The notes under the pieces are model-generated. The model was not told where the DNA came from and did no database searches. It saw only the letters and a list, made by a program, of their open reading frames with translations. A program made the position numbers and the translations under genes. From Paucibacter sp. KCTC 42545 (GTDB lineage Bacteria > Pseudomonadota > Gammaproteobacteria > Burkholderiales > Burkholderiaceae_C): a stretch of 64,000 bases of DNA. Below, in pieces: positions 8,095 through 16,849 of the stretch (positions are counted from its first letter, which is position 1; each line of letters opens with the position of its first letter). The stretch is taken from assembly GCF_001477625.1 (NCBI RefSeq), contig NZ_CP013692.1, forward strand, positions 3,038,001 to 3,102,000, read 5' to 3'.

Positions 8095-8898
8095 ATGAAG
8101 GACATGAACACGCCCACCCTGCCCAACGAAGAAAAAGCCAGCCCGCGCGGCATTCAAAGCATCGAAGTGGGCGGGCAGTTGCTGATTGCCTTGGCGCACC
8201 ATGGCCGACCCATGGCCTTGAAGGATTTGGCGCGTGAAGGCCAGATGGCGCCCGCCAAAGCGCACCCCTATCTGGTCAGCTTCATCAAGCTCGGCCTGGT
8301 CGAGCAAGAAGCCAGCAGCGGGCGCTATGGCCTGGGGCCCCTGGCCTTGCAGCTGGGCTTGATCAGCCTGCAGCAATATGAGCCGGTACGCCTGGCCACG
8401 CCGCGCATCGAAGAGTTGGCGGCGCAGTTGCAGGTGACGGTGGCGATTGCGGTCTGGGGCAATCGCGGCCCCACCATCGTGCGGGTGGCTGAGGCGCCCA
8501 GCCCCGTTCACATCAGCATGCGCCATGGCACGGTGATGAGCTTGCGCGGCACTGCCTCGGGCCGCTTGTTTGCCGCTCACTTGGCGCCTGCCGTGGTGCA
8601 AGCCGCCCTGGCGGCCGAAGACGGCGCCGAGGGCCACAAACCTGGCAAGAACAAGGACTTCGACGAACAACTCAGCCAAGCGCGGGCCGAAGGCCTGGCC
8701 CGCTCATTGGACGGCGTTGTGCCGGGCGTCAGCGCCTTGGCGGCGCCTGTGTTTGATGATCAGGGGCGCATGGTGCTCAGCCTGACCGCCATCGGGCCCA
8801 GCGGCCATTTCGACCTGGATGCACGCGGCCCGCTGGCCTGCGCCCTCAAGCGGGCCGGGCAAGAACTGTCGCGCCAACTCGGCTGGCTGGCGGACTAA
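8095..8898 (+). CDS. IclR-family transcriptional regulator
   Basis: A 267-residue IclR regulator: winged helix-turn-helix (about residues 18-75, GIQSIEVGGQLLIALAHHGRPMALKDLA...) and a C-terminal effector-binding domain (VRVAEAPSPVHISMRHGTVMSLRGTASGRLFAA, then GVVPGVSALAAPVFDDQG, the IclR signature region). It is divergent from the catabolic operon starting at 7965 and probably controls it in response to a pathway aromatic or its breakdown product, as IclR members such as PcaR, PobR and HmgR do. The ATG at 8095 is used; an in-frame ATG at 8104 is an alternative. Confidence 0.93.
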   Translation: MKDMNTPTLPNEEKASPRGIQSIEVGGQLLIALAHHGRPMALKDLAREGQMAPAKAHPYLVSFIKLGLVEQEASSGRYGLGPLALQLGLISLQQYEPVRLATPRIEELAAQLQVTVAIAVWGNRGPTIVRVAEAPSPVHISMRHGTVMSLRGTASGRLFAAHLAPAVVQAALAAEDGAEGHKPGKNKDFDEQLSQARAEGLARSLDGVVPGVSALAAPVFDDQGRMVLSLTAIGPSGHFDLDARGPLACALKRAGQELSRQLGWLAD

Positions 8899-8937
8899 AA
8901 GCTCGAGCGCATGGCCAACTCAATCAGTTGGTCTGGC

Positions 8938-9609
8938 TTACTGGCGCAACTTGGCCAGAATCGCCGATTCCTCTTCCACGCCGTAGAAGAAGGGGTAGAG
9001 GGTGCGCGTCACGCTGGCACTGGCCGGGCGACCGCCGAAGCTGCTCACCTGCTCACCCGCCCACACGAGATCCAAGACCATCAACACCGCCGGGGCATTG
9101 ACCCGCGTGTTGTGGCGCGCCTCGCCTTGCACCTTGAAGCCCAGCATGCGGCGATAAAAAGGCACATGCCGTGGGTTGACCTCAATCACCAGCGTGTTGC
9201 AAGCCGCCAAGCGGTAGGCATGCATGAAAGCGAGGTGAAACAGATGGGCCAGCAGCTCTTTGCTTTCCGCCACATCCTGATCCAGCGCCAAGCGGCCGAA
9301 TTCGCAAAGCCGCAAACCTTGGGCTCGCAGGGCCTGCAACTCCGCCCCGAACAAGTCCTCAGCACGCAAGCCATGCTCGGTATCAAAGCGAACTGCGATG
9401 GTGCCGACGGTGGTGGCACCAGAGAAGGCCGAGCAGATGATTTCCGCCCCATCCGGCGCAGTGCTCAAGTCTTTGCACAGATAGCCGCGGTCCGCATAAC
9501 GGCGCGCCACCAAGCCGCGCGCATGGACCCAAAAGGCATGGTCGGCGGTCTGAATCGTCAAACCGGGCGCCTGATATCGCGACTCAGATACTTCTTGGAA
9601 ATGGATCAT
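8938..9609 (-). CDS. FeeM-like N-acyl amino acid synthase
   Basis: A 223-residue GNAT-fold protein resembling the catalytic core of N-acyl amino acid synthases (FeeM/NasP, also related to autoinducer synthases). Typical blocks are LCEFGRLALD, LFHLAFMHAYRLAACNTLVIEVNPRHVPFYRRMLGFKV and a variable C-terminus. The family joins a fatty acyl chain from acyl-carrier protein to an amino acid amine, giving long-chain N-acyl amino acids that are bioactive or signal-like. I start at the ATG at 9609; a longer TTG start at 9627 is less likely. It is a single gene with no acyl-carrier protein or biosynthetic neighbour, so the product is not predictable. Confidence 0.8.
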   Translation of the reverse strand: MIHFQEVSESRYQAPGLTIQTADHAFWVHARGLVARRYADRGYLCKDLSTAPDGAEIICSAFSGATTVGTIAVRFDTEHGLRAEDLFGAELQALRAQGLRLCEFGRLALDQDVAESKELLAHLFHLAFMHAYRLAACNTLVIEVNPRHVPFYRRMLGFKVQGEARHNTRVNAPAVLMVLDLVWAGEQVSSFGGRPASASVTRTLYPFFYGVEEESAILAKLRQ

Positions 9610-10029
9610 CAGGTACTCACTTGTCAATCACTGGAACCCGGGGGCGAATGGCACGGGCGCCAGTCTATCGAGCAAAGTGTGAAATCCTGACCAGAAATAC
9701 GAGAAGTTACACAAGAAGCCCCTAGATTGATATTGACGGCTTTTGCGTTAGCGATGGGAGCCAATCGTGATCAGTGACGGCAATCTAGCGCAGGAAGTAA
9801 GAGAACTACCGAGCCAGAGATGGCCTCAAACTCAAAAACGCCGCCAATGACAACAGAAAAGGTAACTTTGGCAACATTGGCTTGATTTTTTGAAAAGAGT
9901 GGCAGTCGGGCCGGGCTGCCAACCATTACCCGCAGCACCAGCAAAGGCCACGGCTTTTCATAGTTTGGGCTTGCTGACTTTCCCGCGCGACCGAGGCCCG
10001 TCCAGGCCCGGTCTGGATCGATCAGGCGA
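9610..10029. other. Intergenic region, no gene seen
   Basis: About 420 bases, lower in G+C than the flanks between 9690 and 9900. It holds the upstream region of the FeeM-like gene and the 3' trailer of the CoA-transferase gene. I see only a short hairpin near 9902-9921 (GGCAG/CTGCC arms) and no ORF with family resemblance on either strand. Confidence 0.5.
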
Positions 10030-11325
10030 TCAAAGCAGCTTCAGCTTCTTGGCCTGTTCGGTCAGCTCCGCGCGGAAGCTGGGGTGCGCAATGGCGATCA
10101 TCTCCTGCGCCCGCTGCTTGGCCGACTTGCCGCGCAGTTGCGCCACGCCGTACTCGCTGACGACATAGTTAATGTCGTTTTTGCTGGTACTGACATGGGT
10201 GCCCGGCGTCAGCGTGGGCACGATGCGGCTGATGCTGTCGTCCTTGGCCGTCGAAGGCACCACGATAAAGGCCTTGCCACCCAGCGAGCGATTGGCGGCC
10301 CGCACAAAATCGCTTTGCCCGCCGGTGCCGGAGTAAGGCGTCGGCCCCAGGCTTTCCGAGCCGCACTGGCCCAGCAAGTCGATTTGCAGCGTCGCGTTGA
10401 TGGCAACCAGCTTGTCGTTCTTGCCGGCCAGATAGGGGTCGTTGGTGAAGTCCACCGGATGCATTTCCAGGCCCGGATTGCGATCCAGAAAGCGGTAGAG
10501 CTTTTGCGAGCCCAGCGCAAAGGTAGCCACCATCTTGCCGGGCAGATAGTTCTTGCGCCGGTTGGTGACGGCGCCGCTTTCGATCAGGGTCAAGATGCCG
10601 TCGCCGATCATCTCGGTGTGGATGCCCAGGTCGCGCTTGGCCGTCAGCTGCATCACCACCGCGTCGGGAATACCGCCGTAGCCGATCTGCAGGGTCGAAC
10701 CGTCGTCGATCATGTCGGCCACATATTTGCCGATGGCCTGCTGCACCGGGCCGATCTTGGGCAGCCCCACTTCTTGCAGCGGATCTGAGCTTTCCACCAG
10801 GGCGCTGACCTGCGAGACATGCACATGGCAGTTGCCGAAGGCAAAAGGCACATTGGGGTTCACTTCCAGCACCACCGCGCGCGCCTTGGCCACTGCGGCC
10901 ATGGTGTAGTCAGCCCCCAGGCTGAGCGAGAAGTAGCCGTGGCTGTCCATCGGCGAGGCCATGGCAAACACCACATCGGCGGGGATCAGGCCCCGCTCGA
11001 TCAGGGCCGGCATTTCGGAGAAATAGCTGGGGATGAAATCGATCCAACCTTCTTTGCCACCCTGGCGCGACGCGCCGCCATAGAAGAAGGCCACATGGCG
11101 CACATGGTCCACCGTCTCGGGGTCGAAATAAGCGAACTTGCGCACCGGCAGGATCTGGCCAATCTTGATGCCACGGAAGCTGCGGCGCTGCTCAGACAAC
11201 GCGTTCAACAAGGCCGGCGGCTCGCCGACGCCAGTGGGCACGATGATGAAATCGTCATTGCGCAGCAGCGCCAGCGCGTCCGCTGCACTGCGCAGTTTTT
11301 GCTTGTATTGGTCTTGAACTGACAT
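10030..11325 (-). CDS. Acetyl-CoA hydrolase / CoA-transferase (4-hydroxybutyrate type)
   Basis: A 431-residue class I CoA-transferase of the 4-hydroxybutyrate/acetate CoA-transferase family, moving CoA between acyl-CoA and a carboxylate. Visible blocks: GYGGIPDAV, LGIHTEMIGDG (Glu238 in this numbering, where the family's catalytic glutamate lies), TGTGGQSDF-like SGTGGQSDFVRAA, and the terminal VSEYGVAQLRGKSAKQRAQEMIAIAHPSFR. Length is normal. I use the ATG at 11325; a GTG three codons upstream (11334) is possible. The PcaB-like gene upstream on the same strand (stop at 11441) may be cotranscribed, but a metabolic link is not established. Confidence 0.9.
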   Translation of the reverse strand: MSVQDQYKQKLRSAADALALLRNDDFIIVPTGVGEPPALLNALSEQRRSFRGIKIGQILPVRKFAYFDPETVDHVRHVAFFYGGASRQGGKEGWIDFIPSYFSEMPALIERGLIPADVVFAMASPMDSHGYFSLSLGADYTMAAVAKARAVVLEVNPNVPFAFGNCHVHVSQVSALVESSDPLQEVGLPKIGPVQQAIGKYVADMIDDGSTLQIGYGGIPDAVVMQLTAKRDLGIHTEMIGDGILTLIESGAVTNRRKNYLPGKMVATFALGSQKLYRFLDRNPGLEMHPVDFTNDPYLAGKNDKLVAINATLQIDLLGQCGSESLGPTPYSGTGGQSDFVRAANRSLGGKAFIVVPSTAKDDSISRIVPTLTPGTHVSTSKNDINYVVSEYGVAQLRGKSAKQRAQEMIAIAHPSFRAELTEQAKKLKLL

Positions 11326-11440
11326 GGTGGACACAACTCACTAGGGGGATAAACCAAGTGTGCACCCGAAACCTTGCCTCAATCCTTACAGGTCGCGGCG
11401 GAGGTCGCGGCGGCCCAACACCGCGGGCCGCTGGCGCCCT

Positions 11441-13024
11441 TCACCACTGCGGGCGGTCCAGCAAGGCGCACAAGTCCACACGCGCCTGCGCCAGTGCCTT
11501 GCTGACCCGTTGATCGGCATGCTGGGCGACCCGCTGGGGGTCAAAAACCGCGGCCAGTGCGGCAGGCTCGATGCCGGCCTGCAAGCGGGCGTCACGCGCA
11601 CAAAGCGCTTGAGCCAGGCCGCGCAGCCCGCCGCTAGCGCCCAGAGCATCACCAGACTCGTGCACCGCCAAGACCTCATCGCACAACTGCCCCACCAGCA
11701 GCTGGGCCTCTATGCGACCCAGCACGCCGGCCAGGCATTGGGTCAAGGCCTCGGAGTACACCAAGCCCTGCTGCGCCTCGATATTGGCCGCCATGCGCCC
11801 GGGATAGAGCGTGATGCCGGCCATGGCCGTCAGCATTGCCCGCGCCGAGCCATGGCTGTGCATCAGCAGGCTCACCGATTCGGCCAGCTCCGCCTGCCAG
11901 CCGCCCAGGCCGCGCTCGAACTCCTGCAGCATGCTGCCCAGCAAGGCCGCCACACGCTGCGGCGCGCGCTGCGCCGCCGCCAACGCCAACATGCAAGACA
12001 CCGGGTTGCGCTTGTGCGGCATCGCCCGCGAATGGCTGCGCTTGCGAACCGACAAGGGCAGTCCCGCAGGCAAGCCCCTATGCGCGTCATCAAGCGCGCC
12101 TGCCTTGGCCGGCTTGGCGCTTGGCTTGAGCCACGACGGTGCCGGCGCAGCAGGCACAGCGCCGGCAGGCTCGTGGCAAGCCAGCCCATCCGAAGGCGGC
12201 CCCAAGGGCGGCAGATCCTCGGGCTCGGCCACCTCGCCGATTTCAGCCTGCGAGAGCAGCGACACATCGCGCGCCAATTTGCCCAGCGAACCGCACAACA
12301 CACCCAGCTCGGCACACAAACGCACCCAACGGTCGCGCTGCGAATGCCAAGGCATATCCGGCACCGGCAGCTTCAACTCGGCACCCAAGGCCTGGCTAAC
12401 CGCCTCGGCTTTCTCGCCCAGGGCCGACAAGGTACCCACCGCGCCGCCAAACTGAAGCTGCAAAGCGCCGTCAGCCGCATGCCGCAAGCCTTGCGCGCAG
12501 CGCAGCAAGGGCAAGGCCCAGCTGGCCAGGCGGAAACGCAAGCTGCTGACTTGGGCCGGCTGCATCAAGGTGCGCGCCAGAATGGGCTGGGCCGGATGCG
12601 CATCGGCCAGATCCAGCAGCACGCCCACCAGTTCCAGCAAATCGTCTTCGATCAGGCGCAGCCCACGGCGGGCCAGCAAGACTTGCGCCGTGTCGATCAC
12701 ATCCTGACTGGTGCTTCCCAAATGCACAAAGGACGCGGCGGCCGGGTCAAACAAGGCCACGGTTTCGGCCAAGCGGCGCACCACCGGAATGGCCAAGCTG
12801 CCATCGTGGGCGCTGGCGGCCATCAGGGCATGAATATCGTAGAGCTCAACCCGGCAAAGGCTGGCAATGGCCTGCGCGGCCGACTGCGGAATCACCCCCA
12901 CGCGCCCTTGGGCACGGGCCAGCGCCGCCTCAAAGTCCATCATGGCCTGCACGATGGACGACTGGTCCAACACCGCCAACATTTCGGGCGTGGACAAAAA
13001 ACCCTCAAACACCAACACCGACAT
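11441..13024 (-). CDS. PcaB-like 3-carboxymuconate cycloisomerase, divergent
   Basis: A 527-residue member of the fumarase/aspartase (lyase 1) superfamily, closest to 3-carboxy-cis,cis-muconate cycloisomerase (protocatechuate branch of the beta-ketoadipate pathway). Conserved parts: HLGSTSQDVIDTA (residues 101-113), QFGGAVGTL (191-199) and MPHKRNP (335-341). Two oddities. A Pro/Ala-rich insert of about 60 residues (266-329) precedes the signature loop, making the protein about 75 residues longer than usual. The signature reads SRAMPHKRNP, with Arg333 where the family's serine (GSSxMP) stands. No pcaGH, pcaC or pcaD is near, so this is an orphan. Activity may be changed or lost. Confidence 0.78.
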   Translation of the reverse strand: MSVLVFEGFLSTPEMLAVLDQSSIVQAMMDFEAALARAQGRVGVIPQSAAQAIASLCRVELYDIHALMAASAHDGSLAIPVVRRLAETVALFDPAAASFVHLGSTSQDVIDTAQVLLARRGLRLIEDDLLELVGVLLDLADAHPAQPILARTLMQPAQVSSLRFRLASWALPLLRCAQGLRHAADGALQLQFGGAVGTLSALGEKAEAVSQALGAELKLPVPDMPWHSQRDRWVRLCAELGVLCGSLGKLARDVSLLSQAEIGEVAEPEDLPPLGPPSDGLACHEPAGAVPAAPAPSWLKPSAKPAKAGALDDAHRGLPAGLPLSVRKRSHSRAMPHKRNPVSCMLALAAAQRAPQRVAALLGSMLQEFERGLGGWQAELAESVSLLMHSHGSARAMLTAMAGITLYPGRMAANIEAQQGLVYSEALTQCLAGVLGRIEAQLLVGQLCDEVLAVHESGDALGASGGLRGLAQALCARDARLQAGIEPAALAAVFDPQRVAQHADQRVSKALAQARVDLCALLDRPQW

Positions 13025-13084
13025 ACCGCACCTCAGAGGATCTTCGCGAGCATCCTAGCCATGCGCCGGGGTTTGGCTGATATC

Positions 13085-13107
13085 GGCAAACCCTCAGAGG
13101 GTTTGCC
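13085..13107 (-). terminator. Hairpin between sapC-type gene and pcaB-like gene
   Basis: A 10-bp perfect stem GGCAAACCCT/AGGGTTTGCC with a 3-base loop, lying between the stop of the SapC gene (13180) and the start of the PcaB-like gene (13024), both leftward. There is no strong T-run after it, so it may be a weak terminator or an mRNA-stability element. Confidence 0.45.
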
Positions 13108-13179
13108 TGGGGCACGGAGGCATGGGCGCTAACGCCCCAGTTCTCCGCACCCTCAAGAGGCCTCAATGGCCTCAGGCCA

Positions 13180-13926
13180 TCAAGCCTGATTGGCTTGTTG
13201 CACAGCCAGACGGTTCATATTGCCCATCGAGATGCGGTGCATTTCCAACAAGGACAGCAGGCCGTTGCGATGCAACTCCACCACCTTGGCGTCAGGCAAC
13301 TCAGCCAGCTTCTTTTCGTCCACGGCCAGGAAGCCGTCAACGTCCAGCTTCTCGCCATTGCCCAGCGTGGCTTCGAAACGCATGTCTTGCAGCAGATCCA
13401 GCTCTTGCAGAGCTTGGCAGGCGTGACGGGTGCGCTCGGACTCTTGCTCGAAGTTCTCGAGGAAGGTGCGGGCATTGCTCAGGAACTCGGTTGGCTCACC
13501 ATCGGTGCCGAACAGGGCTTGGCCTTCAGTGACCGAGAAGCCGGGCCATTCGCTGTCGTAGCAAACCGCCACGGTGTCAGTGTCTTGGTCCAAGCGCGCC
13601 ATCGCGAAGGGATAACGGCGCAGATAGGCGGGCACATAGTTGCCGGTCCACTTGCCGTCCTTGACGAACAGATTGCTGCCAGCGCGCAAGCCCATCACGG
13701 CCAGCGGGGCGACGGCTTGCTTGGAGCCGTCGGTGGGGGCTTCGCCCACGCGCACGAACACGATGGGGAATTCCTTGCAGGCTTCGGCGAACTCCACCAC
13801 GGCCAGGAACAGGGAATTCAAACCCGCCACACGGTCCACCGTGGGCAATTCGGTCTTCAGGCGCAGGTGCTTGTGGGCCTCACGGTCCAGGGGCACCAAA
13901 TTGCCGTACAGGGGGGGCGTACTCAT
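13180..13926 (-). CDS. SapC-family protein
   Basis: A 248-residue SapC-family protein (Pfam SapC type, not the SapABCDF peptide permease). Typical features: early PLDREAHKHLRLK, the YVPAYLRRYPFAMA motif, CYDSEWPGFSVTEGQALFGTDGEPTEFL, and a Cys-poor C-terminus with an Ile/Leu-rich helix. The function is not established; relatives were first linked to S-layer protein loci. Its ATG overlaps the stop of the upstream CNNM/CBS gene by 4 bases, so the two are translationally coupled. Confidence 0.85.
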   Translation of the reverse strand: MSTPPLYGNLVPLDREAHKHLRLKTELPTVDRVAGLNSLFLAVVEFAEACKEFPIVFVRVGEAPTDGSKQAVAPLAVMGLRAGSNLFVKDGKWTGNYVPAYLRRYPFAMARLDQDTDTVAVCYDSEWPGFSVTEGQALFGTDGEPTEFLSNARTFLENFEQESERTRHACQALQELDLLQDMRFEATLGNGEKLDVDGFLAVDEKKLAELPDAKVVELHRNGLLSLLEMHRISMGNMNRLAVQQANQA

Positions 13927-15236
13927 GACTTCACTTCTCCATCATCATCATCAACAGCCAGTCGACTGACCAGCACTTTGTCTACACGCTTGCCATCGAG
14001 GTCCACAACCTCAAATCTCCAGGCGTTCCACTCCACCACATCGGCCGTGCGCGGCAAACGCCCCAGCAGCAGCATGATCATGCCGGCCAGGGTGTTGTAG
14101 CGCCCACGGTCTTCCTCGGGTAGTTCCTTCAGCTCCAGGCGGTCCTTCAGCTCTGGCACCGGGATCAGGCCGTCCAGCAGCCAGCTCCCATCCTCGCGTT
14201 GCACCGCCCAGGCATCTCCGTCGCTGGGCGCATTGAATTCGCCCGCAATCGCTTCAAGCACGTCGCGCACGGAGATCACTCCCTGCACTTCGCCGTATTC
14301 ATCCACCACAAACACCAGCGGTGCATCCGAGACGCGGAATTGCTCCAGCAACTCCATGCCCGACAGCGTCTCCGGCACAAACACCGCGGCTTCCAAATCC
14401 TCCGCCAGCGCCAGCGGCTGGCCGCTCAAGGCTCGCTGCAAGAGCACCTGGGCCGAGACAATGCCCTGCACCTCCGCCAGGCTGCCGCGGCACACCGGAT
14501 AGCGGCTGTAGCCGTGGCCCTTGAGCACCTCCAGCACCTGCTGAGGCGTGTCGCTGACGTCCAGCCAGGCGATCTCTGCCCGCGGAATCATCATCGAGCC
14601 GATCTCGCGCTCATCCAGGCGAAACACATTGCGCACCATCTGGTGCTCATGCGCCTCGATCACGCCGGCGTCGCGCCCCTCGTCCAGGCTGGCGGCGATT
14701 TCTTCTTCCGTCACGCTGCGCGGAGTGTGGCCGCCAAAGCCCATCAGGCCCAGGGTCGCTTCGGTCGCAAAACTCAGCAACTTGACCAACGGCCGCGCGG
14801 CCATGGACAAGAAATCCATGATGGGCGCGACCTTGCGCGCCACCGTTTCGGGGTAGATCTGACCCAGGCGCTTGGGCACCAGTTCACCAAAAATAATCGT
14901 CACCACGGTGATGATCACCACCACCAAGGCCGTGGCGGTGATGTCCACCACGCGGTCATGCCAACCGAAGGTGGCATTCAGCCACTTCGCCAGCGGACCC
15001 GAGAACGCCGCATCGCCCACAATGCCGTTCAACACCCCAATCGACGTGATGCCAATCTGCACCGTGGACAAAAACTTGGTCGGGTCGTCATGCAAGGCCA
15101 TGGCCGAACGTGCGCCGGACTCTCCCGCTTCCACCAACACCTGCAGCCGGGCTTTACGGCTGGCAGACAAGGCCATTTCCGACGCAGCGAAAAAGGCGTT
15201 CAAACACAAAAGAAAAATGAGAAAAGCGGTATCCAT
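13923..15236 (-). CDS. CNNM/CBS-domain membrane protein (CorC/HlyC type)
   Basis: A 437-residue 'hemolysin family' protein: N-terminal CNNM membrane domain (MDTAFLIFLLCLNAFFAASEMALSASRKARL, several hydrophobic helices to about residue 180), paired CBS domains (about 205-325, MIPRAEIAWLDVSDTPQQVLEVLKGHGYSRYPV and FVPETLSGMELLEQFRVSDAPLVFVVDEYG) and a C-terminal CorC_HlyC domain (WLLDGLIPVPELKDRLELKELP). Relatives are Mg2+/Co2+ exporters or their regulators. I choose the ATG at 15236, which starts directly at the membrane helix; the open frame extends upstream to 15332 but the added residues are not family-like. It is coupled to the SapC gene. Confidence 0.9.
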   Translation of the reverse strand: MDTAFLIFLLCLNAFFAASEMALSASRKARLQVLVEAGESGARSAMALHDDPTKFLSTVQIGITSIGVLNGIVGDAAFSGPLAKWLNATFGWHDRVVDITATALVVVIITVVTIIFGELVPKRLGQIYPETVARKVAPIMDFLSMAARPLVKLLSFATEATLGLMGFGGHTPRSVTEEEIAASLDEGRDAGVIEAHEHQMVRNVFRLDEREIGSMMIPRAEIAWLDVSDTPQQVLEVLKGHGYSRYPVCRGSLAEVQGIVSAQVLLQRALSGQPLALAEDLEAAVFVPETLSGMELLEQFRVSDAPLVFVVDEYGEVQGVISVRDVLEAIAGEFNAPSDGDAWAVQREDGSWLLDGLIPVPELKDRLELKELPEEDRGRYNTLAGMIMLLLGRLPRTADVVEWNAWRFEVVDLDGKRVDKVLVSRLAVDDDDGEVKS

Positions 15237-15341
15237 TGAGTGCGCCGCTGAGCCGGAATTGCCTCCCAGCGTGCGCCTGACTGTGCAAGAGCCGCGTAGG
15301 GTAGCAGAAGCATTTGAAAGTTCTGACAGCACAATCCCGGA

Positions 15342-16169
15342 ATGAACTACCTAATCGGCGACCTGCAAGGCTGCTGCGATGCCCTCGATCGCTTGCTGAG
15401 CAAAATTGACTTCTCCCCCTCACGCGACCGCATCTACCTGCTGGGCGACCTGGTCAACCGTGGCCCGGCGTCTCTGCGCACCCTGCGCCGCCTGATGGCC
15501 CTGGGCGATAGCGCCCGCAGCCTGCTGGGCAACCACGACCTGCATTTGCTGGCCGTGGCGCAAGGCATCCGCCCCTCGCACCGCAATGACACGGTGCAAG
15601 AAATTCTGGACGCACCCGACCGCGAAGCCTTGCTGCAATGGCTGCGCCAGCAAAACATGGCCCTGTTCGAGCAGGGATGGCTGATGGTCCATGCCGGGGT
15701 GGTGCCGCAATGGGATCTGACCCAAACGCTGCAACTCGCCGGCGAAGTCGAAGCCCTGCTGCGCGGCCCCGATCTCCACGACTTCCTGGCCCAGATGTAC
15801 GGCAATGAGCCCCACACTTGGCGCGACGATTTGCAAGGCGCCGACCGCCTGCGCTTCGTCATCAATGCCCTGACCCGCCTGCGCTTTTGCAACGCGGCCG
15901 GCCGGCTCGATTTCAAAACCAAGGACGGTGCAGGCGAAGCTCCAACCGGCTTCTACCCCTGGTTCGACACGCCCGGCCGCCGCACGGCCGGCACACCCAT
16001 CGCCTTCGGCCATTGGTCCACCCTGGGCCAAATCACCCGCGCCGACCTGCTGGCCCTGGACACCGGCTGCGTCTGGGGCGGCAAGCTCAGCGCCGCACGC
16101 GTCGAAAACGGGCAAATGCGAGAGCTGATTCAGGTGAAGTGCGAACAGGCCCAGAAACCCGGCAAATGA
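15342..16169 (+). CDS. apaH: Symmetrical bis(5'-nucleosyl)-tetraphosphatase
   Basis: A 275-residue ApaH. It cleaves Ap4A to two ADP and removes dinucleoside polyphosphates, including RNA 5' Np4 caps. Metallophosphoesterase motifs are clear: GDLQGCCDALDRLL near residue 6, GDLVNRGPASLRTL near 35, GNHDLH near 63 and VHAGVVPQWD near 115. The terminal FGHWSTLG and LDTGCVWGGKL blocks are typical. Length matches the family. It is divergent from the CNNM gene across 105 bases and directly precedes tRNA-Ser. Confidence 0.96.
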   Translation: MNYLIGDLQGCCDALDRLLSKIDFSPSRDRIYLLGDLVNRGPASLRTLRRLMALGDSARSLLGNHDLHLLAVAQGIRPSHRNDTVQEILDAPDREALLQWLRQQNMALFEQGWLMVHAGVVPQWDLTQTLQLAGEVEALLRGPDLHDFLAQMYGNEPHTWRDDLQGADRLRFVINALTRLRFCNAAGRLDFKTKDGAGEAPTGFYPWFDTPGRRTAGTPIAFGHWSTLGQITRADLLALDTGCVWGGKLSAARVENGQMRELIQVKCEQAQKPGK

Positions 16170-16185
16170 GGCGCTAGTTCGCGGC

Positions 16186-16191
16186 TACAAT
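16186..16191 (+). promoter_or_regulatory. Probable -10 element of tRNA-Ser
   Basis: TACAAT, 15 bases before the mature 5' end of tRNA-Ser and after the apaH stop. No strong -35 hexamer is seen at the usual spacing. Confidence 0.45.
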
Positions 16192-16206
16192 GCCGCCTCG
16201 ATTACA

Positions 16207-16296
16207 GGAAGCTTGGCCGAGCGGTTTAAGGCACCGGTCTTGAAAACCGGCGAGGGCTTATCCCCTCCGTGAGTTCGAATCTCACAGCTTCCGCCA
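16207..16296 (+). tRNA. tRNA-Ser (UGA anticodon)
   Basis: A 90-base class II tRNA. The 7-bp acceptor GGAAGCT/AGCTTCC is perfect, the discriminator is G and CCA is encoded. The anticodon loop CTTGAAA gives UGA, a long variable arm (CGAGGGCTTATCCCCTC) is present, and the T-arm GTGAGTTCGAATCTCAC is intact. Confidence 0.97.
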
Positions 16297-16372
16297 ATTG
16301 CTTTGATTCCAACTGCTGAGCTTTTTAGGCTCAAGAGCAAGCAAGAACGATCAAGGCAAACACCGTTTTATC

Positions 16373-16405
16373 AAACGCCGTAGCGTCACGCTGCGGCGTT
16401 TTTTT
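16373..16405 (+). terminator. Rho-independent terminator after tRNA-Ser
   Basis: Stem AACGCCG-T-AGCG with CGCT-G-CGGCGTT around a TCA loop, followed by a run of seven T. It lies about 80 bases past the tRNA. Confidence 0.85.
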
Positions 16406-16495
16406 CGTCCATGGCGGCGCCTTCCGCTCGCTCGGCAACGCTGGCACATCAACCATGCCAGGTCATGGCTTGCCTAACCATCTCAGCCTAAGCGC

Positions 16496-16849
16496 CTACT
16501 TCTTGAGCGTGAGTTCATCGTGGATGCTGTGGGCGCCGTCTGAGCTGCGCGCAATTCGTATGGCTTCGTCGATCTGGGCCTGGCTGTCCAACTGACCCAT
16601 CAAGCGCACATCGCCTTTGAGCGTCACGACGGTGATGTCGAAGCCCTTGAGCGCGTCGTTGTTCTGCAAGGCGGTTTTCACATGCTCGGTCACATCGATA
16701 TCCGAGACATTGACCGGCCCGGCTGCAGTCGGTGGCATGGCGGGCACGGTGACGCTGTTGACTTCGGGCGTCTTGCTGCAGGCGCCCAGCGCCAGCACAA
16801 CAGCGATGGTGCAAGATGAAAGCAGAGTGGCAGAGTATGAGTTCTTCAT
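16496..16849 (-). CDS. BON-domain lipoprotein
   Basis: A 117-residue periplasmic lipoprotein with a signal peptide and lipobox (VLALGAC, lipidated Cys near residue 24) followed by one BON domain (DIDVTEHVKTALQNNDALKGFDITVVTLKGDVRLMGQLDSQAQIDEAIRIARSSDGAHSIHDELTLKK). BON domains bind phospholipids or peptidoglycan and stabilise the envelope (OsmY/DolP-like). The ATG at 16849 is chosen because the signal peptide starts there; 52 upstream codons of open frame are not protein-like. It is divergent from the ArsA fusion gene. Confidence 0.88.
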   Translation of the reverse strand: MKNSYSATLLSSCTIAVVLALGACSKTPEVNSVTVPAMPPTAAGPVNVSDIDVTEHVKTALQNNDALKGFDITVVTLKGDVRLMGQLDSQAQIDEAIRIARSSDGAHSIHDELTLKK

